Shown here piece after piece: positions 20,361-28,372 of a DNA stretch of 48,940 bases. Below the pieces are notes generated by a model. That model was given only the letters and a program-made list of their open reading frames with translations. It had not been told where the DNA came from and did not search any database. Position 1 is the stretch's first letter, and the number at the start of each line of letters is the position of its first letter. Source of the DNA: Halomonas ramblicola (GTDB taxonomy: Bacteria; Pseudomonadota; Gammaproteobacteria; Pseudomonadales; Halomonadaceae); the NCBI RefSeq assembly GCF_030409215.1, contig NZ_JAUFPL010000004.1, forward strand, positions 1 to 48,940, written 5' to 3'. Both the position numbers and the translations under genes were made by a program.

Positions 20361-21536
20361 CTACAGGGCGTTGCCGCAGGCCACCCCACTGGCCCAGGCC
20401 CACTGGAAGTTGTGGCCGCCCAGTTCGCCGGTGACGTCGAGCACCTCGCCGATGAAGCGCAGCTGGGGCAGCCCCTCCACGGCGAAGGTCTTCGACGAGA
20501 CGGCGCGGGTGTCCACGCCGCCCAGGGTCACCTCGGCGGTGCGCCAGCCCTCGGTGCCGGCGGGCTTGAGCCGCCAGGCCTGGAGCGCCTCGGCCCAGGC
20601 CTGCAGGCGGGCGTTGCCGCACTCGGCGAGCACGCCGTCGTCGCCGTGCCAGTCCACCAGCGCCTGGGCCAGGCGCCGCGGCAAGTGCTCGCCGAGCCAG
20701 GCCGAGAGCCGGCGCCGCGGCGTCTCGCGGCGGGCGGCACACAGCGCCGCGAAGGCATCCTGTCCCGGCAGCAGGTCGAGGGTCAGCTCGTCGCCGGGCT
20801 GCCAGTGGCTCGAGACCTGCAGCATCGCCGGGCCCGAAAGCCCGCGATGGGTGAACAGCATCGGCTCGCGGTAGCGGCCGTCGCGGCAGCGCGCCTCCAC
20901 CTCACAGGCCACGCCGGACAGCGCCGCCGCGTGCTCCTTCCACTGGGAGGTGAGGGTGAAGGGCACCAGGGCCGGGCGGGTCTCGGTGACATCGAGGCCG
21001 AACCGGCGGGCCAGATCAAAGCCGAAGCCGGTGGCCCCCATGGTGGGAATGGAGAGCCCGCCGGTGGCCACCACCACCGCCCCGCAGTCGATGGGCCCCA
21101 GCGAGGTGGCCAGCCGCATGCCATCGCCCTGGCGTTCCACCGCCTCCACGGCGGTCTTGAGGCGGATGTCCACCCCGGCCCAGTCGCACTCGGTGAGCAG
21201 CACCCGGGTGATCTCTTTCGCCGAATCGGCGCAGAACAGCTGGCCCGGCGCCTTCTCCACATACTCCACCCCGTGGCGCTCCACCAGCTCGACGAAGTGC
21301 TCGGGCCGGTAGCGCTTCAGCGCCGAGATGCAGAAGGCCGGATTCCCGGAGAAGAAGTTGGCCGGCGTGGAGGCCAGGTGGGTGAAGTTGCAGCGCCCGC
21401 CCCCGGACATCAGGATCTTCTTCCCCGCCTTGTTGGCATGGTCCACCACCAGCACCCGCCGTCCGCCATAGCCGGCGGTCAGGGCACACATCAGCCCCGC
21501 CGCCCCGGCGCCGATCACCACCACGTCGTATGTCAC
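20361..21536 (-). CDS. HI0933/YhiN-family NAD(P)/FAD-dependent flavoprotein
   Basis: This 391-residue protein begins with the FAD-binding motif VVVIGAGAAGLMCA. It contains the family hallmark GKKILMSGGGRCNFTH, the VVATGG segment and the C-terminal GEVLDVTGELGGHNFQWAWASG. It belongs to the HI0933-like/BaiN/RdsA family of flavoproteins of uncertain substrate. It is a monocistronic housekeeping-type gene convergent with the copper ATPase gene; I see no functional link between the two. Confidence 0.9.
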   Translation of the reverse strand: MTYDVVVIGAGAAGLMCALTAGYGGRRVLVVDHANKAGKKILMSGGGRCNFTHLASTPANFFSGNPAFCISALKRYRPEHFVELVERHGVEYVEKAPGQLFCADSAKEITRVLLTECDWAGVDIRLKTAVEAVERQGDGMRLATSLGPIDCGAVVVATGGLSIPTMGATGFGFDLARRFGLDVTETRPALVPFTLTSQWKEHAAALSGVACEVEARCRDGRYREPMLFTHRGLSGPAMLQVSSHWQPGDELTLDLLPGQDAFAALCAARRETPRRRLSAWLGEHLPRRLAQALVDWHGDDGVLAECGNARLQAWAEALQAWRLKPAGTEGWRTAEVTLGGVDTRAVSSKTFAVEGLPQLRFIGEVLDVTGELGGHNFQWAWASGVACGNAL

Positions 21537-21621
21537 CCGCTGCCCTCCCCGGCTCGCCGCGAGGCACGCATTCTATCAGCCCACCGGCCCGCCGCCGACC
21601 TCGCGCGAGGCTGGAGAATCA

Positions 21622-21710
21622 TGTACAAGACTTATACACTGAAGAAAGGGAATGAACTTGTGCATTCTTGCCACACTCTGCCCGCGCCGTCCGGTTAGGC
21701 TGTACAAGAC
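21622..21710. promoter_or_regulatory. Paired TGTACAAGAC direct repeats upstream of the RND operon
   Basis: The 10-mer TGTACAAGAC occurs at 21622-21631 and at 21701-21710, 79 bp apart, in the 222-bp region between the flavoprotein and the RND operon. The first copy extends into the partly palindromic TGTACAAGACTTATACA. They are candidates for repressor binding sites, but no regulator gene lies next to the operon. Confidence 0.4.
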
Positions 21711-21758
21711 GCCCGAAGGATCGGGACCGCAACCCTCGCTCATCGACAAGATCGCCCC

Positions 21759-22853
21759 ATGCCACCACTCCTCGCCCCACGCTCCCTGCGCCTGCTGCTC
21801 GGCCTGCTGCTGGTCGCCACCACGACGCTGCATGCCCAGCAGCCCACCGCGGTGATCGCCGCCCGCGCCACCCTGTCGTCCTGGTCCGACCCCCTGGAGT
21901 CGCTGGGCACCCTGCGCGCCGACGAGAGCGTGACCCTCTCGGCCACGGTGACCGATATCGTGCGCGAGCTGAACTTCCGTGACGGCGACACCGTCGAGGC
22001 CGGCCAGCTGCTGGTGCGCCTGGCCGACGACGAGGCCAGGGCCGACCTGCGCGCCGCCCAGGCGCTGCGCGACGAACGCCGCAATGCGGTGAACCGCCTC
22101 GCCCAGCTGCAGGGCCGCAACCTGGCGCCGCGCGCCGACGTGGAGGACGCCCGGGCGCAGCTGCGCCAGGTGGAGGCGGAGATCCAGGCCCTCGAGGCCC
22201 GGCTCGCCGACTACCGCATCCAGGCTCCCTTCGCCGGCCGGGTGGGCTTTCGCGACGTCAGCGTCGGCACCCTGGTGACGCCGGGCACCGAGCTGGTCAC
22301 CCTGGATAAGCTGGACGTCATGAAGCTCGACTTCACCCTGCCCGAGACATCGCTCGGCCAGCTCGCCGAGGGCCTGTCGCTGACCGCCACCAGCCCCGCC
22401 TTCCCGAACGACGTCTTCGAGGGCGAGATCGCCAGTATCGGCAGCCGGGTCGATCCGGTCAGCCGCAGCGTCACGGTGCGTGCCGAGCTCGACAACCCCG
22501 AGTTGCGGCTGCGCCCCGGCATGCTGATGAGCGTGGTGGTGCGGCGCGCCCCGCGGGAGGCCCTGGTGATCCCCGAGTCGGCGCTGATCCCCCAGGGACA
22601 GCGCCAGTACGTGCTGGTGCTGGACGAGGACGACGACTACCGGGTGGCCCGCCGCGAGATCGCCATCGGCGCCCGCCGCGAGGGCGAGGTGGAGGTGCTC
22701 GAGGGCCTGGCGGAGCACGACCTGGTGGTGGCCCACGGCACCGAGCGGGTGCGCGATGGCCAGACCACCCGCCTGCTGGGCATCCTCGACGACGACACCA
22801 GCATCCCCGAACTGCTGCGCCGCGGCCGTGACCAGGCGGAGGCGAACGGCTGA
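21759..22853 (+). CDS. RND efflux periplasmic adaptor (membrane fusion protein)
   Basis: This 364-residue protein has an N-terminal signal peptide (hydrophobic residues 9-24, cleavage near HAQ). The MFP layout follows: a lipoyl half-motif (FRDGDTVEAGQLLVRL), an alpha-helical hairpin at about 85-140, the second lipoyl half (FAGRVGFRDVSVGTLVTPG) and beta-barrel and membrane-proximal domains. It joins the inner-membrane pump encoded next to an outer-membrane channel not encoded here. Its stop overlaps the pump start codon (TGATG). I see no clear Shine-Dalgarno before the chosen ATG. Confidence 0.9.
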   Translation: MPPLLAPRSLRLLLGLLLVATTTLHAQQPTAVIAARATLSSWSDPLESLGTLRADESVTLSATVTDIVRELNFRDGDTVEAGQLLVRLADDEARADLRAAQALRDERRNAVNRLAQLQGRNLAPRADVEDARAQLRQVEAEIQALEARLADYRIQAPFAGRVGFRDVSVGTLVTPGTELVTLDKLDVMKLDFTLPETSLGQLAEGLSLTATSPAFPNDVFEGEIASIGSRVDPVSRSVTVRAELDNPELRLRPGMLMSVVVRRAPREALVIPESALIPQGQRQYVLVLDEDDDYRVARREIAIGARREGEVEVLEGLAEHDLVVAHGTERVRDGQTTRLLGILDDDTSIPELLRRGRDQAEANG

Positions 22854-25800
22854 TGCGCCTCTCCGATGTCTCCGTCCAGCGGCCCGTGCTGGCCACGGTG
22901 CTGGCCGCGCTGATCGTCGCCTTCGGCCTGCTGGCCCTGCAGCGCCTGCCGCTGCAGGAGTACCCCTCCATCGACCCGCCGGTGGTCAGCATCGATACCC
23001 GCTACCCGGGCGCCTCCGCCAGCGTGGTGGAGACCCGCATCACCCAGGTGCTGGAGGACCGCATCTCCGGGGTCTCGGGCATCGAGGTGATCTCCTCCTC
23101 CAGCGAGGACGGCCGCTCCAGCATCAACGTGGAGTTCGGCCTCGACAAGGACATCGACGCCGCCGCCAACGACATCCGCGACCGCATCTCCGGCTCGTTG
23201 GACAACCTGCCCGAGGAGGCCGAGCCGCCCGAGGTGCAGAAGGCCGACTCCAGCTCCGACGTGGTGCTGTGGCTGTCGCTGTCCGGCGCGGACTACGACA
23301 TGGCCGAGCTCACCGACTACGCCAACCGCTACCTGGTGGACCGCTTCTCGGTGCTGCCCGGGGTCTCCCAGGTGCGCGTCGGCGGCGGCCGCGAATACGC
23401 CATGCGCGTGTGGCTCGATGCCGACGCCCTGGCGGCCCGCGACCTCACCGCCGGCGACGTGGAAGACGCCCTGCGCGCCGAGAACGTGGAGCTGCCGGGG
23501 GGCGCCATCGAATCCCGCGAGCGCCAGTTCATCGTGCGCCTGCCGCGCAGCTTCGCCACCCCGGCGGACTTCCGTCGCCTGGTGCTCGACGAGGGCGACG
23601 ACGGCTACCTGGTGCGCCTGGGCGACGTGGCCCGGGTGGAGATCGGCGCGGTGGAGGAGCGCACCATCTTCCGCGGCAACACCACCCCCATGGTGGGCCT
23701 GGGCATGATGAAGCAATCCACCGCCAACGTGCTGGAGATCTCCGAGGGCGTGCAGGCGGAGATGGAACGCCTGCAGGACACCCTCCCCGAGGGCATGGAA
23801 CTGCGCCTGAACTTCGACGCCTCGGTGTTCGTCTCGGGCGCCATCTCCCAGGTGGTGCAGACCCTGTTCATCGCCATGGGCCTGGTGGTGGTGGCGATCT
23901 TCGTGTTCCTCGGCAACCTGCGCACCACCCTGATCCCCGCGGTGACCGTGCCCATCGCCCTGGTCGGCACCTTCGCCGCCCTGGCGGCCCTGGGCTTCAC
24001 CATCAACCTGCTGACCCTGCTGGCCCTGGTGCTGGCCATCGGCCTGATCGTCGACGACGCCATCGTGGTGCTGGAGAACATCCACCGCCGCATGCACGAC
24101 CACGGCGAGACGCCGCTGGTGGCGGCCTTCCGCGGCACCCGCCAGATCGCCTTCGCGGTGATCGCCACCACCCTGGTGCTGATCGCGGTGTTCGTGCCGC
24201 TGAGCTTCCTGCAGGGCGACATCGGCCGGTTGTTCTCGGAGTTCGCCCTGACGCTGGCCGCCGCCGTGGCCATCTCCAGCCTGCTGGCGCTGACCCTGAC
24301 GCCGATGATGGCCTCCAAGATCCTCAAGGCAGAGATGCAGGAGGGCCGCCTGGCCCGGGCCGTGCAGTGGGCCCTGGAGCACTGCCGCTGCGTCTACCGG
24401 CGCCTGCTGGAGCGGGCGCTCAAGCTGCGCTTCGTCGTGCTGGCGCTGCTCGCCGGGGTGATCGGCGGCATGCTCTGGCTCAACGCCGAGCTGCCCAAGG
24501 AGTACACCCCCCAGGAGGACCGCGGCAACTTCTTCGTGCTGGTCAATGGCCCGCCCGGCGCCACCTACGACTACATGCTCGACTACATGGACGAGATCGA
24601 GACCCGGCTGATGCCCATGGTGGAGACCGGCGAGGTGGAGCGCGTGGTGGTCCGCGCACCGCGCGGCTGGGGCAATATCGAGAACTTCAACGGCGGTTTC
24701 GTCATTGTCAATCTGGCCGACTGGGGCGAGCGGCGCGACGCCTGGGCGATCATGGACGAGGTGCGCCGAAAGGTCGCCGACCTGCCCGGTATCCGTGCCT
24801 TCCCGGTGATGCGTCAGGGCTTCGGCGCCAGCGTGGAGAAGCCCGTGCAGTTCGTGCTCGGCGGCGGCACCTATGAGCAGCTCGCCGAGTGGCGCGACAC
24901 CCTGCTCGCGCACATCCGCGAGGACAATCCCCGGCTGACGGGGTTGGAGAGCGACTACGAGGAGAACCAGCCGCAGCTGCGCGTGGACATCGACTACACC
25001 CGCGCCGCCGAGCTGGGCGTCACCGTCACCGAGATCGGCCGGACCCTGGAGACCCTGCTGGGCGGGCGCACCGTGACCCGCTACGTGGACGACGGCGAGG
25101 AGTACGACGTCATCCTCGAGGGCGAGCCCGGTGCCCGGCCCAGCCCCGCCAGCCTGGAGAGCCTGCGGGTGCGCTCGGCGCGCAGCGGCGAGCTGATCCC
25201 CCTGGCCAGCCTGGTGACCCTCACCGACTTCGCCGGCCCCAGCACGCTGAACCGCTTCAACCGGGTGCGCGCCATCACCCTCCAGGCCGACCTGGCCGAC
25301 GGCTACCCGCTGGGCGAGGCGCTCGAGTACCTGGAATCGGCGGTGGCCGAGGTGCTGCCGCCGGAGGCCCAGACCGACGTCAAGGGCGCCTCCCGCGATT
25401 ACCAGGAGGCCAGCGGCGCCACCGCCTTCCTGCTGGGCATGGGCATCCTGGTGGTGTTCCTGGTGCTGGCCGCCCAGTTCGAGAGCTTCGTGCACCCCTT
25501 CGTGATCATGCTCAGCGTGCCGCTGGCGATCTGCGGCGCCCTGCTGGGGCTCTTCCTCACGGGCCAGTCGCTCAACATCTACAGCCAGGTGGGCCTGGTG
25601 ATGCTGGTGGGGCTCGCCGCCAAGAACGGCATCCTGATCGTGGAGTTCGCCAACCAGCTGCGCGACCAGGGCTGGGCCTTCCACGACGCCTTGGTGGAGG
25701 CCGCCGTCACCCGCCTGCGCCCCATCGTGATGACCGCGGTGACCACCATGGCCGGCGCCGTGCCGCTGATCGTCTCCAGCGGCGCCGGCGCCGAGACCCG

Positions 25801-25966
25801 CCTGGTGATCGGCACCGTGATCCTCTGCGGGCTGGCCGCCGCCACCCTGTTCACGCTGTTCGTGGTGCCGGTGGCCTACGACCTGCTGGCGCGCCGCACC
25901 GGCTCGCCGGGCGACGTGGCCCGCCGCCTGGAACGCGAGATGGGCGAGCAGCCCGCCGGCCACTGA
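22853..25966 (+). CDS. RND-family multidrug efflux pump (AcrB/MexB-like HAE-1 type)
   Basis: This 1037-residue protein starts MRLSDVSVQRPVLATVLAAL and has the 12-helix RND layout with two large periplasmic loops (about residues 35-330 and 555-860). The proton-relay Asp pair D401-D402 in LIVDDAIVVLENI corresponds to D407-D408 of AcrB, and LAAKNGILIVEFANQLRDQG marks the second half. HAE-1 pumps export drugs, bile salts, dyes or solvents. The start overlaps the adaptor stop, giving a compact two-gene operon without an outer-membrane factor. The actual substrates cannot be inferred. Confidence 0.94.
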   Translation: MRLSDVSVQRPVLATVLAALIVAFGLLALQRLPLQEYPSIDPPVVSIDTRYPGASASVVETRITQVLEDRISGVSGIEVISSSSEDGRSSINVEFGLDKDIDAAANDIRDRISGSLDNLPEEAEPPEVQKADSSSDVVLWLSLSGADYDMAELTDYANRYLVDRFSVLPGVSQVRVGGGREYAMRVWLDADALAARDLTAGDVEDALRAENVELPGGAIESRERQFIVRLPRSFATPADFRRLVLDEGDDGYLVRLGDVARVEIGAVEERTIFRGNTTPMVGLGMMKQSTANVLEISEGVQAEMERLQDTLPEGMELRLNFDASVFVSGAISQVVQTLFIAMGLVVVAIFVFLGNLRTTLIPAVTVPIALVGTFAALAALGFTINLLTLLALVLAIGLIVDDAIVVLENIHRRMHDHGETPLVAAFRGTRQIAFAVIATTLVLIAVFVPLSFLQGDIGRLFSEFALTLAAAVAISSLLALTLTPMMASKILKAEMQEGRLARAVQWALEHCRCVYRRLLERALKLRFVVLALLAGVIGGMLWLNAELPKEYTPQEDRGNFFVLVNGPPGATYDYMLDYMDEIETRLMPMVETGEVERVVVRAPRGWGNIENFNGGFVIVNLADWGERRDAWAIMDEVRRKVADLPGIRAFPVMRQGFGASVEKPVQFVLGGGTYEQLAEWRDTLLAHIREDNPRLTGLESDYEENQPQLRVDIDYTRAAELGVTVTEIGRTLETLLGGRTVTRYVDDGEEYDVILEGEPGARPSPASLESLRVRSARSGELIPLASLVTLTDFAGPSTLNRFNRVRAITLQADLADGYPLGEALEYLESAVAEVLPPEAQTDVKGASRDYQEASGATAFLLGMGILVVFLVLAAQFESFVHPFVIMLSVPLAICGALLGLFLTGQSLNIYSQVGLVMLVGLAAKNGILIVEFANQLRDQGWAFHDALVEAAVTRLRPIVMTAVTTMAGAVPLIVSSGAGAETRLVIGTVILCGLAAATLFTLFVVPVAYDLLARRTGSPGDVARRLEREMGEQPAGH

Positions 25967-26000
25967 CTGCCCCCGCCGGGTCGGCCCGCGCCGACCCGGA

Positions 26001-26114
26001 GGCCGACCGCGACTGCCAGGTATGGGGCGTGGTCACCGCCGTCATCCACGAACGGCTGACGCCGCCATGTTCGGCTGACCGACGGTAACGACTGCTAGGT
26101 CAGCTGCGAGCGGG
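26001..26114 (+). pseudogene. Truncated, decayed copy of the umuD-umuC junction
   Basis: This segment aligns with the 3' end of umuD and the first codons of umuC at 28294-28408 over about 114 bp with scattered substitutions and a single-base loss. Shared blocks include GCGACTGCCAGGT, GGGGCGTGGTCACCGC and GACGCCGCCATGTTCGG. Sequence after CGAGCGGG no longer matches umuC. It lies between the RND operon and the second NreB gene and is a remnant of a duplication or insertion event. Confidence 0.85.
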
Positions 26115-26180
26115 CCAACCAAGCCGCACCATCCAGAGGACTGCGGCCACAGTAGAACGAAAGGGCTTCTTCCCGTGATA

Positions 26181-27551
26181 TCACGACGGCCATCTCGCGT
26201 GATGGCCATCGATCACGAAGACGTGCCTATGCCGGCCACCGGGGTGATGGTGGGGATGGCTGTGGGGTTCCGGCCCCTCCCATCCCTCGTGCGCGTGCTG
26301 ATGGTGCTCATCGTGGTAGTGCAGGTGGGCGTGGGTCATGGGGGCGTGCTCGTGCTCGAGGACCATCGGGTCAGGGGGACGCCAGACAAGGGCCGCGAGC
26401 CCCGTCGCCGCCAGTGCTGTCGTTCCCAACAGGGCGAAGGTTCCGGCCAGCCCCAGGTGCATCCCCATCCAGCCCGCCAGCGGGTAGGCGGCCAGCCAGC
26501 AGCCGTGTGACAGCGAGAACTGCGCAGCAAACAGCGCCGGTCGGTCCTCGGGCTGGCAAGAACGCTTGAGCAGGCGCCCGGTGGGAGTCATGACCAGCGA
26601 GGCGCCGGCCCCCAGCAGCCACCATAGCCCGAGCAGTCCGGCGAACCCGGGGCCGAGCACGCCCAGGAAGAGGCTCAGCGTCATCAGGAGGCCCCCCAGC
26701 AGCATCAGCGGACGCTCGCGCACCCGCTCCAGGACTCGGGGCAGCAGCAAGGCCACCAGCATGGACCCCCCACCGGCCGCGGCAAAGGCCAGGGCCACCT
26801 CGCGCTCGCCCAGGCCCAGGGCGGAGCGCACGACCACCACGGTGTTGACGATCTGCATGGCCCCGGAGGCCGCGACCGCCAGGTTCAACGCCAGCAGTCC
26901 GCGCAGCCGGGGCGTCTCCAGGTAGATCCGCATGCCGTGGGAGACGCGCCGCCAGACGCCGGGCGCGTCCGCCACGGGGCGAGGCGACGGCAGCGTCACC
27001 GACACGACCAGGGCCGCCGAGAGCAGGAACGCCAGGGCGTTGAGCAGGAACAGGACATCGAAGCCCATCACCACCAGCAGCGCCGCCGCGGTCAGGGGAC
27101 TCAGCAGGTTCTCCAGGTCATAGGCGAGACGCGACAGCGACAACGCCCGGGTATACTGCCCCTCGTCTTCGAGGATGTCGGGGATCGTCGCCTGGAAGAC
27201 CGGCGTAAAGCCCGCCGAGCCGGCATTGAGCAGGAAGATCAGCACATAGACCTGCCACACCTCGGTGACGAAGGGCAGCGCGCAGACCACGGCCGCACGC
27301 AACAGGTCCAGGCCGACCAGCAGCCAGCGCCGGGGCAGGCGCGCCGCATAGGCCCCCACCAGCGGAGCGATGCCCACGTAGGCCACCATCTTGATCGCCA
27401 GGGCCGTACCCAGCACGACTCCCGCCTGCCCGGCGGCCAGGTCATGGGCCAGCAGCGCGAGAGCGACCGTGGTCAGGCCGGTGCCAACGAGCGCTATGAC
27501 CTGGGCCAGAAACAGATGGCGGTAGACGCGGTGGGCGAGTACGTCGAGCAT
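26181..27551 (-). CDS. NreB-type MFS efflux transporter with a His-rich C-terminal tail
   Basis: This 456-residue MFS protein begins with VYRHLFLAQVIALVGTGLTTV and shares most motifs with the transporter at 1136-2467, including the LPFVTEVWQVYVLIF segment. After the last transmembrane helix a cytoplasmic tail of about 65 residues is packed with histidines (HAHLHYHDEHHQHAHE and HSHPHHHPGGRHRHV), a probable metal-binding region as in NreB. It probably exports nickel or a related divalent ion. A broken CsoR/RcnR-type regulator gene lies 38 bp upstream of its start, on the same strand, in the position expected for its natural regulator. Its expression may now be constitutive. Confidence 0.88.
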   Translation of the reverse strand: MLDVLAHRVYRHLFLAQVIALVGTGLTTVALALLAHDLAAGQAGVVLGTALAIKMVAYVGIAPLVGAYAARLPRRWLLVGLDLLRAAVVCALPFVTEVWQVYVLIFLLNAGSAGFTPVFQATIPDILEDEGQYTRALSLSRLAYDLENLLSPLTAAALLVVMGFDVLFLLNALAFLLSAALVVSVTLPSPRPVADAPGVWRRVSHGMRIYLETPRLRGLLALNLAVAASGAMQIVNTVVVVRSALGLGEREVALAFAAAGGGSMLVALLLPRVLERVRERPLMLLGGLLMTLSLFLGVLGPGFAGLLGLWWLLGAGASLVMTPTGRLLKRSCQPEDRPALFAAQFSLSHGCWLAAYPLAGWMGMHLGLAGTFALLGTTALAATGLAALVWRPPDPMVLEHEHAPMTHAHLHYHDEHHQHAHEGWEGPEPHSHPHHHPGGRHRHVFVIDGHHARWPS

Positions 27552-27588
27552 GGGACCTCCTCGAGGGGCAGTGGCGCCTCATTAGAGC

Positions 27589-27735
27589 TTACAGGTAGCG
27601 GGCGATCGCCTTGAACTCCTCAGGCTCGCTCAAGGGGCCGATGACCTCCTCCAGGCAGTGATCGATATGGCCCTGCACCAGGGGCTTCTGGCCTGCGGGA
27701 TGGCCTGTTCCACGGCTTTGGGCTGTCGACCAGGA
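27589..27735 (-). pseudogene. CsoR/RcnR-family metal-sensor fragment (frameshifted)
   Basis: Reading leftward to the TAA at 27591-27589, the sequence encodes VQGHIDHCLEEVIGPL followed by a terminal EEFKAIARYL, which matches the C-terminal helix and Cys/His region of CsoR/RcnR-like (DUF156) repressors. A one-base frameshift near 27700 is needed to continue upstream into KAVEQAIPQA, the preceding conserved helix. The N-terminal half, with the first metal ligands, is not recognisable. It is placed just upstream of the His-tailed NreB gene and was probably its nickel-responsive repressor. The rest of the interval to 27885 holds no other gene I can recognise. Confidence 0.7.
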
Positions 27736-27885
27736 TCATCGAATACGCGATCTGCCGGACGGCCTGCTGGCGTTCAACGTCGAGGGGGAGATCGGCCAGC
27801 TACTCCGATCCTCCCACCCGTGCCGAACTGCCCTTGCATGCCGGTGGCGGGCTTCGCTCCACGGTATTTGGCCGATCCTCCCCTT

Positions 27886-27904
27886 TACTGTATAAATATC
27901 AGTA
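27886..27904 (+). promoter_or_regulatory. LexA (SOS) box of umuDC
   Basis: TACTG (27886-27890) and CAGTA (27900-27904) form a perfect inverted repeat around the AT-rich spacer TATAAATAT. This matches the LexA box TACTGTATATATATACAGTA except that the spacer is 9 rather than 10 bp. It sits 18 bp before the umuD start, the usual place for SOS control. Confidence 0.75.
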
Positions 27905-27922
27905 TCGAGAAGGAGGCTTGCC

Positions 27923-28372
27923 ATGTCCGCCATTCGCTTTCCCCATCCCGAGCCGCCCCCGCTGCCCCTGAGCCATCCACTGGACAGCGGTCGCGCCGGG
28001 CTCTCGGGCTTTCCCAGCCCCGCCCAGGACTACGAGGCGCGCACCCTGGACCTCAATGCCCACCTGGTGAAACGCCCCGCCGCCACCTTCTTCATGACGG
28101 TGAAGGGCGACAGCATGGAGGGCCTGGGCATCCAGGACGGCGACCTGCTGGTGGTGGACCGCGCCATCGAGGCCCGCCCCGGCCATGTGCTGGTGGCCAT
28201 GGTCGAGGGCGAGATCACCGTGAAGCACTATGCGCTGCTCGATGGCCGGCCCCACCTCTGCTCCGCCAACCCGCGCTATGCACCGATCCCGGTGGCCGAG
28301 CGCGACTGCCAGGTCTGGGGCGTGGTCACCGCGGTCATCCACGAGCTGCTGACGCCGCCATGTTCGGGCTGA
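27923..28372 (+). CDS. umuD: UmuD, SOS mutagenesis protein (S24-family self-cleaving subunit)
   Basis: This 149-residue protein has the conserved start of UmuD' (GFPSPAQDYEARTLDLN), the catalytic Ser S64 in KGDSM and the catalytic Lys K101 in EITVKHY. Both match S60 and K97 of E. coli UmuD. RecA-stimulated self-cleavage converts it to UmuD', the partner of UmuC in DNA polymerase V. The bond before GFPSP is Ser28-Gly29 here rather than the usual Cys-Gly or Ala-Gly. The start has an AAGGAGG ribosome binding site. The gene overlaps umuC by 13 bp and lies behind a LexA box. Confidence 0.92.
   Translation: MSAIRFPHPEPPPLPLSHPLDSGRAGLSGFPSPAQDYEARTLDLNAHLVKRPAATFFMTVKGDSMEGLGIQDGDLLVVDRAIEARPGHVLVAMVEGEITVKHYALLDGRPHLCSANPRYAPIPVAERDCQVWGVVTAVIHELLTPPCSG

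Noticed and set aside
22637..25963. An 1108-codon minus-strand open frame opposite the RND pump
   Set aside because: It is antisense to an intact, recognisable pump and is full of His, Gln and Gly runs typical of reverse reading of GC-rich codons.
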